From Micromussa lordhowensis (lineage: Eukaryota; Cnidaria; Anthozoa; Scleractinia; Lobophylliidae), in NCBI GenBank assembly GCA_964020085.1, contig OZ026604.1, forward strand, positions 19,810,397 through 19,874,396: DNA of 64,000 nucleotides. Direction: 5' to 3'. The stretch's first letter is position 1; the number at the start of each line of letters is the position of its first letter. Under the pieces are notes generated by a model. It made no database searches. It was not told the origin of the DNA and saw only the letters and a program-made list of their open reading frames with translations. This document shows, piece by piece, positions 22,437 to 33,284 of this stretch. The position numbers and the translations under genes are program-made.

Positions 22437-23049
22437 TTTGTGAAAATATTTCACCGCATTTTTTTAGAAAAACTAATGACAAAAATTAGCATTTTGCAAT
22501 TCTCTTTAGCTTACCACCCTCTTAAGGGGACTGGGGGACACGGCACAGGTTTGCGTAAACATTTTTTTTGGTACGTGAGCCTCATGAACCGGAGGGAAAA
22601 TAAAGCTATGTATGTATGTATGGTATACAGGTTTTTTTTGGACAAATAATTTTCCGCCTCAAGAACAAAATCCAAGGATCCAGCTTGGCGTAGAAACTTG
22701 ACTTCTCGATTTAGAATCCAGCATGCTATAATAGGCTGTCATAAACCAGTCAGTCCCAAGGCATAGTTATGGTAGAGTACAGTATTTCCAAGCAGATAAA
22801 TTGTCGTGATAATTTTTATTTACTTGCTGATAACTGATATCAAAAGAAATAGATTAAAGAACTTGTATATAGATATCTACATTTAGGCACCGTAGCAACA
22901 CTATAATTATTATTGGAGGCAAAATTAATAGGTTTTTTAATATTTACAATCATTTATACCAAAGCGTTTGTAAAATTTTTATTTCACTTGCTATAAAATA
23001 TATACTAGACTCTTGTATTAGGAAGTTTTAAACTTTTAGGAAGTTTCTG

Positions 23050-23185
23050 TTGAGCATATATTTAACTTGAGATGTTTGACATCGGTTAGCATTGTAAGTA
23101 TTGCTTCATAATCAGACCTTTGGATTGATCTGCCAGTCTCATTTGCACTGCAACTGTGTATTGCAACTTTGAAACCATACAGTTG
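23050..23185 (-). pseudogene. NAT8-like gene 3' fragment, copy 1
   Basis: On the minus strand this encodes about 43 codons that correspond to the C-terminus of the 14.9-kb NAT8-like protein (residues about 210-247, from GFKVA through HLKL). The original stop is altered and three residues near its start are deleted. About 290 bp of 3' flank (22770-23050) also match the intact gene's flank. No catalytic core is present. The reading frame is still open, but with no start it is regarded as a duplicated gene fragment. Confidence 0.8.
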
Positions 23186-24039
23186 CTTCCCTGGTGCATT
23201 TACAAAGAATCCCTAGACCCTAGTCTAATTTAACATATTCATTGCTGATAATAAACAATTGTACCTAGCTATCAAATATTACCAACTTTACATGATAAAA
23301 TTTCTAGAACAGTTTGAACTGAAAATCCTCTCAGTGGTCCACGAAATAATTCTTTTTAGAACGACTTCAAACAACGATTTTTTGAATAAATGTTCACGTA
23401 GTTTTCAAGTCCTTGCACTTACTCTGAAGTTTATTGTGTCGTGCTTCATCTCTCTACAAATTTGTTCTACAAATTATTAATAAGTTGTCTCTTGTTTCAT
23501 AAAAATTAAATTATCGTAAATATTTCCTGTTACTGTATAGCACAAATATATTCCATTTTATCCTTGGTCCATTAAGTCACAAAGTAGATTTTGACTCAAA
23601 CGAACTGGCAAGAGTGCGCGGAATAGACTGGACACGACTTGATTTCAACTTCAGGTGCTCGTGCTAATGTCCTCACAATAAGATCACGAGAGCTTTTTGA
23701 AAGTTTCACGCTTGTAGACTCTGTACTCAGCCACCGTTAGTGCGCCAAAACTAACTAGTGCGCTAAATCTATCTACTTCACAGTACTTTGTCTGACAGTC
23801 AATTGTTTTGTTCTTATCATGTTTCGAGGTAGTCTGTGCATCTAGAACTTAACAGACGCACGGCAAAATGACGTCTATTTGTTATCCTTCAAATCATTCT
23901 TTATCTCTTGTAATATTACTACCGAAAGTAACTTGGTGGATTAAAACAAAATCACGTGGAAAATTTCTCCTGAGAAGGACAATGGAGAGACAGCTTCCAA
24001 GATACGACGCAGTTTGCTGGGACTAAAGAAGATGCACTC

Positions 24040-24245
24040 CATCCTGCTATGCTTCTTGGTAGAACGAGAAGCGCGAAGTTCGCGCGCGTTACACGCACGA
24101 TGAACGCCTTCGCAGCAAGCATGACTTGCAGTAATCATCATCATGGTCGTCATCACGATTGCCTTCATCATCATCCATGCTTTCCGTGTTTCTTGGTAGA
24201 ACGAGAAGCGGGAAGATGGCGCGCGTTACTCGCTCGTTGCAAACG
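24040..24245 (+). repeat. Degenerate internal duplication around a CATCAT tract
   Basis: The motif 'ttcttggtagaacgagaagc' followed by 'gcgcgcgttac' occurs twice (24052 and 24189), separated by a degenerate CAT/ATC microsatellite. Confidence 0.75.
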
Positions 24246-24281
24246 CTCTAAGTGAAAACGGCGCAGCTGCAAAAGATAGTA

Positions 24282-24510
24282 CATCAATACATTACACGAG
24301 GTGACCATGAAAATTGCATAAAAGTAACAAATGAGGTGAAAAAGACCGATCAAAAAATATACCAGATCAAGATAATCATCAAGTTCCTGTAGACACAAAC
24401 AATCCTGCAAATTAAAAGATATACACATCAATACATTGCCTGAGGTGACCATGAAAATTGCATAAAACTAACAAATGAGGTGGGAAAAGCGAACATATAT
24501 TAAAACATTA
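24282..24510 (+). repeat. ~145-bp tandem repeat, two units
   Basis: Two units, each with 'gaggtgaccatgaaaattgc' and 'ataaa.taacaaatgaggtg', start near 24282 and 24427. The paralogous locus has four units. Confidence 0.85.
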
Positions 24511-25362
24511 GTCAAACCGCACGGGCAGGGGACTCTAATCACCATTTAAAAGAGCTTCGTCACGGATGGCGCATCTTGATAAGTTAAGCCTAAATTTTTC
24601 AAGTTCGTCATTCACAATGCGTGTTAATCTTCTCCATCACTGACCATCCTTGTTCATTTATGGTTTATTAGACAAGTGTCTCTTGAGGGTTTTCCTATCT
24701 TAGTACACTATTATTTTCAGTACTTTTTTTTTCAATTTAAAGATGATTTTGTACGTGGCTAAAATAACTCAAACACCGTGACTGGGCTCCTTTAAAAAAG
24801 CTTTTAGGAAACCCGTCACGTGAGAAAAACAGCAGAGGAAAATTAACAGAGATCAAGACAACCCAATATGGCCACAAGTTGAGGATGAACTTTGTCAAGA
24901 CGAGAGTGGAATTCTAAAATGAAGTTACCATATCCAGCATACATTGAATGTAAGCAGCTAAAAACAACAAGAAATCTACTTTCTATAAATTCTCTTAAAT
25001 GAGATTCTAGCCGTGATTGGTCAATAGTCACAGCCAGCGGATGCAGCACTTGCACATGCGCAGACTAAGGTCAGAATTTTGTTAATACGTATATTTCGTT
25101 ATGTTTTCATTCTTAAAGAAAAGAAATCGTCGTTTGTAAAGTTCAACTAGTAACGTAGTGGTCATCTTTTGCACACAACGCGAATTGACCATATGGGTTT
25201 CTAAATTTCAAAGGCACGAACAGCAAATGTTTAATTACCTAGCCGGTCACTACTCATTCAGTGATAGCTGCTCGTAATTAAATTTCGAGCAAAAGGACGC
25301 GTTCGAGCTTAGTGGCCCATCACGCTGGCGCTTATCTCCGTTTTCCGTGCATGAAATGACTG

Positions 25363-25405
25363 TCAATCAATCAATCAATCAATCAATCAATGAACCAATC
25401 AACCA
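25363..25405 (+). repeat. TCAA microsatellite
   Basis: Seven or so tandem CAAT/TCAA units are directly visible from 25363, with a decayed tail. Confidence 0.9.
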
Positions 25406-25648
25406 GGGGGTATTTTTACTCTCCCATGAATGGAATAAAAGTCCATCGGAAGGATACCCTCAACGTTCAAGGGTTTTGCCAAGAAATATACAACAGAAAG
25501 CCTTCAAAACAGGCAGATTAGCGGGGCCGAAGGACGATATATAACCGCATGCGCGGAGCGCGGGACGCCAAAAGAAAGCACGTTGATTTCCTTCGCCTCG
25601 CGCTTAGCGCCCATGCTCGATATCGCTAATGCAACTGGAGGGCCTAAA

Positions 25649-25968
25649 TTTAACAAATTGACGTCAGTTTTTCATGCGTCTGTCCTGCTATTGATCACGA
25701 ATTTCGTCATACCATTGTCAGCTGTGGATCCACGAGCGATAGCCGAGAGGATCCGCAGACTACTTTGACAACGTTATGATGGAATTCATTGTCAATAACA
25801 GGACAGACCCATGAAAAACTGACGTCAATTTGTTTTTTTACGATAACAAATTGTTCGCTGTCGCTCTTTGACGCTTCGCATAAATTATAATTTGATGTGT
25901 CTGTCCGCTTATTGACAATGAAAATTAGCCAATGAGCGCGCGAGAATTTCTGCAGTTATCGTAAAAAA
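25649..25968 (+). repeat. Palindromic MITE family, copy 2
   Basis: It has the same inverted arms and tail as the 20758 copy, with a different ~30-bp loop ('ggatccacgagcgatagccg'). Confidence 0.8.
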
Positions 25969-27075
25969 TATTTCCATTTCATATAAACAGCGCGCGCGTC
26001 TAGTTTCCGCGCGCTTTGTTTCCGTTACTTTCAAATGAACAGTCGTGCGAACTTAACGGTTTTCACACTGAAGAAGGGCTATGCCCGAAACCATGGATAG
26101 TAGTCCTTGGTAGTCTCTTTACTATCCATACCGAAACGTTTCTGATTTTTCACAAAATTACACACACATTTTTCTACGTTATCAGTTGTCAGTTTTATTT
26201 TCTTTTGAACGTTGATATAAGTGTCACGCATCAAAAGTGGATAAAAATTTCTTTCGCTTTTGTTCATTCAATACATTTATTGTTAATCCGCCTGCCTTCT
26301 GCAGGCTATTGTCGTTTTAATTCCAGGCGTATAGTGAAGACAGAGCTGTTGTGCTAAACGCTTTGCTATGCATGCAAAGAGTAAAAAAAAATTTTAATGT
26401 TGCATCTTCGTCGGCTTCTATTTGTAAGAGAGAAGGAACTTTTTTAACTGAATATAGTATGGTTTATGCTGAATATAGAAGACTGTAACGATGTCAGACA
26501 TACTGAAACACGTTTGGTCCTTGGCCTCGTTTGAACAACAAGTTTCGCGTGTGCATCACTGGACCGGTTACACACTATAATACGACAAGAGCGCGTGTGT
26601 AGGATCGAGAACAAGAAAGACGGCCGCGATTGATGTCAGTACGCTTACATGCACTCATTACAAGGCCCTTTGCCGAGTCGAAATCTACATATTTAGTCTT
26701 GTCTAAGATTAGATTGTGTTTGGTACAAGTTTATAGAATGCGAAAGGAAACATTTGAAACTTATTATACACCAAAACAGTATGCACTTTGAAGTAACAGA
26801 AATTTCCTTATCATCTAGCATCATCATAAACTGTTCTGGTTGCTTAATTTAAGGTTGGTTACCAGAATACTAAAGTTTGTTTGACAATGGCTAACCTCTT
26901 GTTCTCCTACTTGTACTTTTCTGTGTTTTCCGGGGTTGAGAGTCCTGTAAAAAGATGACAAACGGTCTTGAGCGTTATTATGTAATATATTAAAAACGAC
27001 AGTGTGGTGTTTCACAGTTAAGAAATAGAAAACATGTGCCGTCTTTCTATCGAATTATAGAAACACGAGTGAAAG

Positions 27076-27106
<31 letters not shown>

Positions 27107-27982
27107 GAGCCACAGGCGAGTGTTTCCACAACTTGTTAACTTCGATCATCAAAATGTAAATTCTCTTTGTTCGCGCCATAATTACGTCAACAGCTCGTGC
27201 TAGTTCTGTGTTTCTATCGAGTTATAGCAACACGGTTTTAAACCAATCAGCGTGCGTATTTGCTTTGGGTTATTTTCTAACATTCATTAAAGTACGCAGC
27301 TCACCAAACTATAACCTGAATTCTCAACGACAACGAAGCAGGTTTGTAAAGAACGTTTCAATCGAAATTCACTGTGCAATAGTCGCATGGTCAACCACAA
27401 TGTAAATATTCTCTTAGTACAGGGTACGTTTGTACAATGAACTCCTTCTATAACAATGAAAGAACGCATTTGTTCCCAAGACCGCAAAGGTGAGAATCCA
27501 TCGGTGGATGATGATGCACGTGATGTCTGGCCGGTAGCGGCGTTACTTTAGAACTGAACTAAGCAGAAAGAGAAACAATAACTTAAAAAATTTTCGTCGG
27601 TTATAGTGTCGGGATTTCAACACTTTCGCTCTTCAAACTTTCATATTTATTTATTTCATTTTTTAGATTCCTTTTTTCTCCGCGAGCGGGGACGGGCTTA
27701 CAATCAAGAAAGGAAGCAAAACAAAAGATTCAAAAGACAGTACGCAATACTCAAACACAAAAGATAATTAACAATGGTTTCCTTTACACCGAGTATTACA
27801 CGCAAGATTCTACCTTGATATCACTTGGAGTAACGCAGCACTTACTAGTTTCTAACGAGCTGTAGCTACTAACCGAGATATTGTATCATGGGCTTCGAAC
27901 AAGGAACTTGTCGTTTACACATAAGCTTGACGTAAGCCAGTATCGTATCGTTCTCGCTAATGTAATGGGCGGCAATCAACAT
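25969..27982. other. Spacer, no gene seen
   Basis: Apart from a hairpin motif at 26068 (listed separately) and a repeat-like 'tctatcgaattatagaaacacg' unit that recurs near 27214, nothing recognisable is found. The region is probably decayed repeat DNA. Confidence 0.4.
26068..26091 (+). other. Hammerhead-core-like hairpin motif
   Basis: CTGAAGA, then A, then the stem GGGC-TAT-GCCC, then GAAA. This resembles the CUGANGA...GAAA core of hammerhead ribozymes apart from one extra A. A second instance is on the minus strand at 59732-59704. Helices I and III were not established, so activity is not claimed. Confidence 0.35.
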
Positions 27983-28278
27983 TTAACAAATTGACGTCAG
28001 TTTTTCATGCGTCTCTCCGGTTATTGATCATACATTTCGTCATAACATTGTCAAAAGTAGCTGTGGCAGACTACTTTGACAATGTTATGACGAAATTCAT
28101 TGTCAATAACAGGACAGACGCAAGAAAAACTGACGTCAATTTTTTTTACGATAACAATTCGTCAAATTGTCCGCTATCGCTCGTTGACGCATGGGATAAG
28201 CTATAATTTCGTCTGTCCGCTTATTGACAATGAAAATTGGCCAATGAGCGCGCGAGAATTTCTGCAGTTATTGTAAAA
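27983..28278 (+). repeat. Palindromic MITE family, copy 3
   Basis: This copy ends about 100 bp beyond the stop codon of the HEPN-NACHT gene. Its inverted arms are about 27988-28062 and 28069-28143. Confidence 0.8.
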
Positions 28279-28382
28279 GTTTCAGACATTTCTTGTGTAC
28301 ATTCCCATGTTCCTCATTAATAAAGCGCTACTATGAATAACACTTATCCCATGTTATTCGGGCTTTTATTATCATTAATAGC

Positions 28383-31300
28383 TTACCATTTGCTCTTCCT
28401 GCTGTCTTCATCTCTAGGCAACCGAACCTGGACAAGTTCGAATTCGTGCCCTCTACGAGGAATGGCGACGAGACGCTTACATGGCGAGGCTGCTAAGCAT
28501 CTCATGCTTCCACGCTGCAGGTCACTCAGCGGGAGGTTACTCAGCAGGTCACCTGACTTGACGTTGAACAGCTGAACATGACACTGTTCTAAGGTTAACG
28601 AGGAGATGACAACACACTCCTCGTCACTGACAAATTCACAACATGAAACGTTATTTAAAAGGTGTAGTGTTTTTCCTGAAACTACATCAAGGACGCATAT
28701 TCCATCACCACCCAAGAAATCACAGCAAATTATGACAAACGTTTCCGCTGGAGAAAACCTTCCAAAGCCAGGCTCAATAAACAGTTGCTTTTCCCAGAGC
28801 GTGGTTTTGCGATCCGACAAACAAAGTGACCCATCCTCATTACTGGTTAAAATTTGAAATTTGCTGCTGCATGCAAGCAAACGCTTGTAGGGGCCAATGT
28901 GGATGGTCGACAAGATCTCTCCGTTAGTAGTATCAAGGATGATCACCCTCCCGTCAGTCGCACATGCCACTCTTTCTTCACATATAGGGATCATGTCTGT
29001 TACGATGCCTATGTTGGTCCAATCTTGGACGCACTTGGACAATTCAAAATTCCACATTTGCAGAATACCCGTTCCTCTTATTACTAAAACACCGCCTTTC
29101 ACAGCTGAAAGAAAATTACTGCGATATGAACATAAAACGTCAACTTTCTTATTAGCAGCCCGCTCACTACTTGAAACATTCCAAGCCGTCACTGTTGTTG
29201 TTGTTGTTGTAGATAAGTCATCATGACTGCTGACAACATAAATGTTCTCACCACTCAAGGAAAACACAATTTGTTTCACGATGGTATGTGCAGGTTTGTT
29301 CTCATTTTCCTGTTGTTCATTAATATTCCACATTTCCACGCGATCAGCAATCACCCTCAATACAGTATGCTTATCAAGCACAAAACCAAATTTTGTACTT
29401 CGACCAAACTCTATTACAAATGCACACGATAAGGGATCTCCAAGCAAAAATCCACCTTCGCTACGTGATTCAAATTGCCAGTTTACATAGGGTTCTTCAA
29501 GAACATCCCACCGAAAGGAGGCATGTCCGGCGACATTGCAAATCAAACGAACGGTACATGTAGAGTTGATGAAGTCCGTTGATGAATGGTGGCATAAAAG
29601 AGATCGACTATCAGGCGAAAACTTAATCATGCCACATACGCGTTGGAGAAAGGTTTGTCCTAGCGTTCTAAAACCATCCACCACATCAACGAGAGCAATA
29701 CAACCGCTCAAATGAGAAATTGCCAGCAGCTTTCCATCTCGCGACCACGCAAAAGACAAGACATCTTCATCTCTGATGATGCGAGTAATCTCTGAACCAG
29801 TCCTGAAACTCCACAAAATAATGCATTTAGCATTATGAGGGCAATCAGTTAACATCGTGGTCTTGTCTCCTGAGATTGAGCAAACAGTGAAACTGCAATT
29901 GCTTTCGGGAAAAAGGGGTTTCAGATCTCCGTTGAAATGATAGGCATGGCTAAGGACTCCCGGTAAAACCACTGCCTCGGTTGGATGAAACGCTATCGAG
30001 CGGTAAAATGACAAAACATCTGATGAGGATGGTGATATTCTCCGTCTTTTGAAAATGCCGAGGTGAAGTTTCGTTACCCTCACAGAACGCTTCCATAGTT
30101 GCTTACCAGTACGAAGTGACCACAACTGAATCGTTCCGTCATAACATTCACACACCATGTAGTCTAACTCTGGTGAAACATCAAAACAAATCACTCTGGA
30201 TGAACATTGAAAACGGGCTAGAACAGCTCCCTGCTGCATTTGCTTGTTCACAAATTCCATATACGGTATTTCAGGATATTTGTTCTGCAAAATGTTTGAA
30301 GCTATATGAGACAGGACTGGTCCTCCCTCGTTCAGTACGGCTTGGAAAAATACGTGAGGATGATCTGTAAGAGTGCTAAAGTACTTCCTTAACAGGACCA
30401 TTAGGATGTTTAGCAAATCTTTACTGTCTGCAGAGAGGGCAAGAGGAAGATCCTGACTTTGAAGCCATAAAATTTCTTCAGCCGCAATTGAGTTGTTTAA
30501 ACAGAGCTTTGCGTACAAAAGCTCTAAGTCCGTCACGTATGTTTGTACACATTCCTCTAGGCCCCGCGTCCTCACATTCTCGTCTAACTGTAACATGTGT
30601 CGTACACCATGGTGTAGCGCATACTTCTCTGTGGAGCTAAACTGTGCGTCATGTACACTTTTTTGCTTCAGACGATCAAGTTCATCGGCACAGAGGCTTG
30701 CAAGTATGCGATGACCGTCCTTCTCGTTCATGGTAAAGTCAAGCTCTCCATAACAAGATGCGTCTGTCAACCAGTCTTTAACCGACTTGTGAACAACGTG
30801 GAGGCAGCCATCACGAATAGGGAGAAGTGAGGACACACTGCTTATAGCTTTAAGTACTTTCCGCCTTGCAAGTGATGAGCTGGCATTGGGTCCCAATAGT
30901 TTAGAAACAAACTCGATTGGCATGGGCTCCCTTGAGGCGATAACAGCAGAAAGAAGGTTTAGAAAGTTCTCTTCGTTGACGCCTACTTCCTTGTTAAGTT
31001 CGTTCTCTAGTCGCTTAAAATAAGAATGGTAGGCTGAAGAAATTGCTAATGGTAAGCTATTATCGAGATCTTCCTGGTCCAGAACTGATTTATTCTCTTC
31101 AGTAAATAAAACAAGAAAATAGGCGTACAGCATAAGCCCTTCAGACTTTTCGACAAGCTTTTCCACAATGGCGCCTTTCTTTTCTGCTTTGATTAGATGT
31201 TGTGTCCTGTTTTCAATGAAACGCTTGATGTCTTCCATATTCTTATCATCATTTGATTCCAGATGAAATGGCTTCAAATGTTTTAATGCCTCTGCAATGT

Positions 31301-32969
31301 TCCTCTCTGGTCGGGTCGTACAAAGGAATCGAATCCAACATGGAAGCTTGGAAAGGTGGTTTGCAACGACATCAAGGAGCTCATTGCGTTCTTGGTAGTC
31401 ACTTTCGTCCAGGCCATCTATCACCATAAGCATGTTTCTTCCAGGGTCAGCTACAGTGCTTAGAGGCTCTTTAAACAGTAGTGCAAACAGTTCTTCTACA
31501 CCCATGTTGTTGAGATCTTTACCCAGATTTCTTGACAGCTGCTTCACAAGAGCTTGTTTGTACTCTGGCAAGACATGGCACAAGTGACAGGCCAAAGACT
31601 GAAGCATCAACTGGGGATTTCGGTAACGAGCATTATTATGCTGGCAAAAGTGACTTCCTGACAGTCTGCCAGCTTCTTGCAATCTTTTGCAGATAACAGC
31701 CGAGATGACCGACTTCCCCATTCCTGCATTTGAACTGATGACCATCACACGGTTTTGAGAATTCCTGTCGTCTAACCAGTTTTCAACTTCGTTAAACACC
31801 CACTCACGAGTGCCTTCTTGATATCGTCCAACAAGAAACTCAATATCTCCTATGAACTCTGACTTGGCAAGATTCTGTAGGACCTGTTCTTCTGTTCCTG
31901 CCTCTCTTCCCTCTTTCAAGCCGTCAACAGCTTGCTTAACCGCTTGCAAAGTTTTGAAATGTTCTTCTTGGGTCTTCACAACATCCTCCACAATTTGTTG
32001 TGTTTTGCTCTGGGTGTGATGTAATTCTTGAAGTGTGTCACGGTCTTCTTGTTGGGCCTGGCGTACTTTTTCAGTAGTTTCTTGTTGCTTCAGATGTACC
32101 TCTTGTTGGGTTTTCAGAACCTCCTTAACCACCTGGTTTGTGTCTTGGTTGATTTGCCGTACATCTTCAACTACCTGCTGTGTAACCTGAAGCGTGCTAT
32201 GATCTTCGTGCTGTATTTGATGAGCCTCTTGCTGGGTTTTCAAAACTTCCTTTATAACCTCGTGCGTATCTTTGTGAATCTGCCGAACACCTTCAACAGA
32301 ATCCTGTGTATCTTGAAGAGTTTTGTGGTCTTCCTCTTGCATCTGGCGTGCTTCTAGTTGACTCTTTCGTAGTTCCCCCAGCCGTGACTTTATCTCCTCG
32401 TCACTTTTAACCCACTCGATCACGGTGCTGATATAATCTTCCCCGCAAGGTGCTGACTTTAATCTTGCAACCTCAGCCGGATTCAGTCCAAGAGCAATAA
32501 GAACTGCACTTATTTCCTGCCATTTGACGTTAAACACAGATGTTTGAACGCCCGTGGACGTCACGTGACCATACAGCTCATTACGATATAGCTTAATACG
32601 AGCAAGGTTAGCCTCAAGAGAGGTGTCACTTGAAGGTGGTGGTTTGTGCCACCCTGAGAGGGGACGGGATAGTCCACAAATGTTGGTCAGAAGAAGGAAC
32701 AGAAGAGTGATATCAAATGTTTTGGAGTCTGGTGTGGTTCCACCAGGTGGGAACAGTAGATCCCACTGAGGTGGATGTAAAACCTTTTTCCTGGAAAGAT
32801 TTCTCAGAGTAACATAGTTTGCATTAAGACCAGCAGCCAGGTTTGCAGGGGGATGATATCTATCAAAGAAACTCCTTAGAACCGTTGTTCCGCCATCTAT
32901 AAGAAGTCTGCTGAGCTTAGCTCCATTTGTCTTCTCTACAGAGCTGGCCAGGGGTGAAGGTGTAGTCAT
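28383..32969 (-). CDS. HEPN / coiled-coil / NACHT / beta-propeller STAND protein, intronless
   Basis: This 1528-residue protein has an NLR-like layout. Residues about 15-165 resemble the DZIP3-type HEPN domain; RNELYGH at 129-135 fits the HEPN ribonuclease motif R-N-x4-H. Residues about 190-350 are a Gln/Glu-rich coiled coil built from a ~42-residue repeat. A NACHT NTPase follows at about 370-700, with Walker A SNAGMGKS (413-420), Walker B LMVIDGLDES (514-523) and a sensor-like CTTRPER (550-556). After a helical region comes a long beta-rich C-terminal part (about 920-1510). It has recurring blocks such as LSFAWSRDGKLLA, IKFSPDSRSLL and VVSGKTL, best read as WD40-like blades. Family knowledge suggests a cytosolic ligand-sensing switch in innate immunity. 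The start is the first Met of the open frame, and an AATAAA lies near 28363 on this strand. The ligand is unknown. Confidence 0.88.
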   Translation of the reverse strand: MTTPSPLASSVEKTNGAKLSRLLIDGGTTVLRSFFDRYHPPANLAAGLNANYVTLRNLSRKKVLHPPQWDLLFPPGGTTPDSKTFDITLLFLLLTNICGLSRPLSGWHKPPPSSDTSLEANLARIKLYRNELYGHVTSTGVQTSVFNVKWQEISAVLIALGLNPAEVARLKSAPCGEDYISTVIEWVKSDEEIKSRLGELRKSQLEARQMQEEDHKTLQDTQDSVEGVRQIHKDTHEVIKEVLKTQQEAHQIQHEDHSTLQVTQQVVEDVRQINQDTNQVVKEVLKTQQEVHLKQQETTEKVRQAQQEDRDTLQELHHTQSKTQQIVEDVVKTQEEHFKTLQAVKQAVDGLKEGREAGTEEQVLQNLAKSEFIGDIEFLVGRYQEGTREWVFNEVENWLDDRNSQNRVMVISSNAGMGKSVISAVICKRLQEAGRLSGSHFCQHNNARYRNPQLMLQSLACHLCHVLPEYKQALVKQLSRNLGKDLNNMGVEELFALLFKEPLSTVADPGRNMLMVIDGLDESDYQERNELLDVVANHLSKLPCWIRFLCTTRPERNIAEALKHLKPFHLESNDDKNMEDIKRFIENRTQHLIKAEKKGAIVEKLVEKSEGLMLYAYFLVLFTEENKSVLDQEDLDNSLPLAISSAYHSYFKRLENELNKEVGVNEENFLNLLSAVIASREPMPIEFVSKLLGPNASSSLARRKVLKAISSVSSLLPIRDGCLHVVHKSVKDWLTDASCYGELDFTMNEKDGHRILASLCADELDRLKQKSVHDAQFSSTEKYALHHGVRHMLQLDENVRTRGLEECVQTYVTDLELLYAKLCLNNSIAAEEILWLQSQDLPLALSADSKDLLNILMVLLRKYFSTLTDHPHVFFQAVLNEGGPVLSHIASNILQNKYPEIPYMEFVNKQMQQGAVLARFQCSSRVICFDVSPELDYMVCECYDGTIQLWSLRTGKQLWKRSVRVTKLHLGIFKRRRISPSSSDVLSFYRSIAFHPTEAVVLPGVLSHAYHFNGDLKPLFPESNCSFTVCSISGDKTTMLTDCPHNAKCIILWSFRTGSEITRIIRDEDVLSFAWSRDGKLLAISHLSGCIALVDVVDGFRTLGQTFLQRVCGMIKFSPDSRSLLCHHSSTDFINSTCTVRLICNVAGHASFRWDVLEEPYVNWQFESRSEGGFLLGDPLSCAFVIEFGRSTKFGFVLDKHTVLRVIADRVEMWNINEQQENENKPAHTIVKQIVFSLSGENIYVVSSHDDLSTTTTTTVTAWNVSSSERAANKKVDVLCSYRSNFLSAVKGGVLVIRGTGILQMWNFELSKCVQDWTNIGIVTDMIPICEERVACATDGRVIILDTTNGEILSTIHIGPYKRLLACSSKFQILTSNEDGSLCLSDRKTTLWEKQLFIEPGFGRFSPAETFVIICCDFLGGDGICVLDVVSGKTLHLLNNVSCCEFVSDEECVVISSLTLEQCHVQLFNVKSGDLLSNLPLSDLQRGSMRCLAASPCKRLVAIPRRGHEFELVQVRLPRDEDSRKSKW

Positions 32970-33284
32970 GTTTATCCAGATACACTGTGGTGCGGCTTAC
33001 ATGAAGTGCCTTGATTGTACCTGTGTATAGGAGATGTAAAAAAAAGCACTTCAGTTTCGTTTTTGTATCATTATTTCAACGTAAGCCTCTCATCAGTACA
33101 TGAAAATCAATTAGAAGATGTAAACACCAATTTATTATATATTTATTAAAAGTAAATGTCTTTTATGCTTGATTTTCATTGTCTCGTACAGCTCATAGAA
33201 GTCACATCAATATATTACCCAAGGGGTTTACTATTCCTACATAATCAAATAATCAATCACAAAACCACAGATTCACTTCGTACA

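Larger units (their letters stand above)
21240..25263 (+). repeat. Large direct duplication, copy 1 (~4.0 kb)
   Basis: The segment matches 59957-64000 in the same orientation and nearly base for base over long stretches. Examples are 'cgtcgcatcacctggatatt' at the left edge and 'cctagccggtcactactca' at the right. Differences are a SINE here (22118-22436) and extra tandem units in the other copy. It includes a NAT8-like 3' fragment. Homology continues at least to the end of the window, so the true right edge is unseen. It may be a segmental duplication or a repeated element. Confidence 0.9.

Noticed and set aside
22060..22489. ORFs of 161 and 102 codons
   Set aside because: They run through the SINE insertion and unrelated flank.
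23941..24452. ORFs with Met/His-rich runs
   Set aside because: They come from CAT/ATC microsatellite and tandem repeats in the large duplication.
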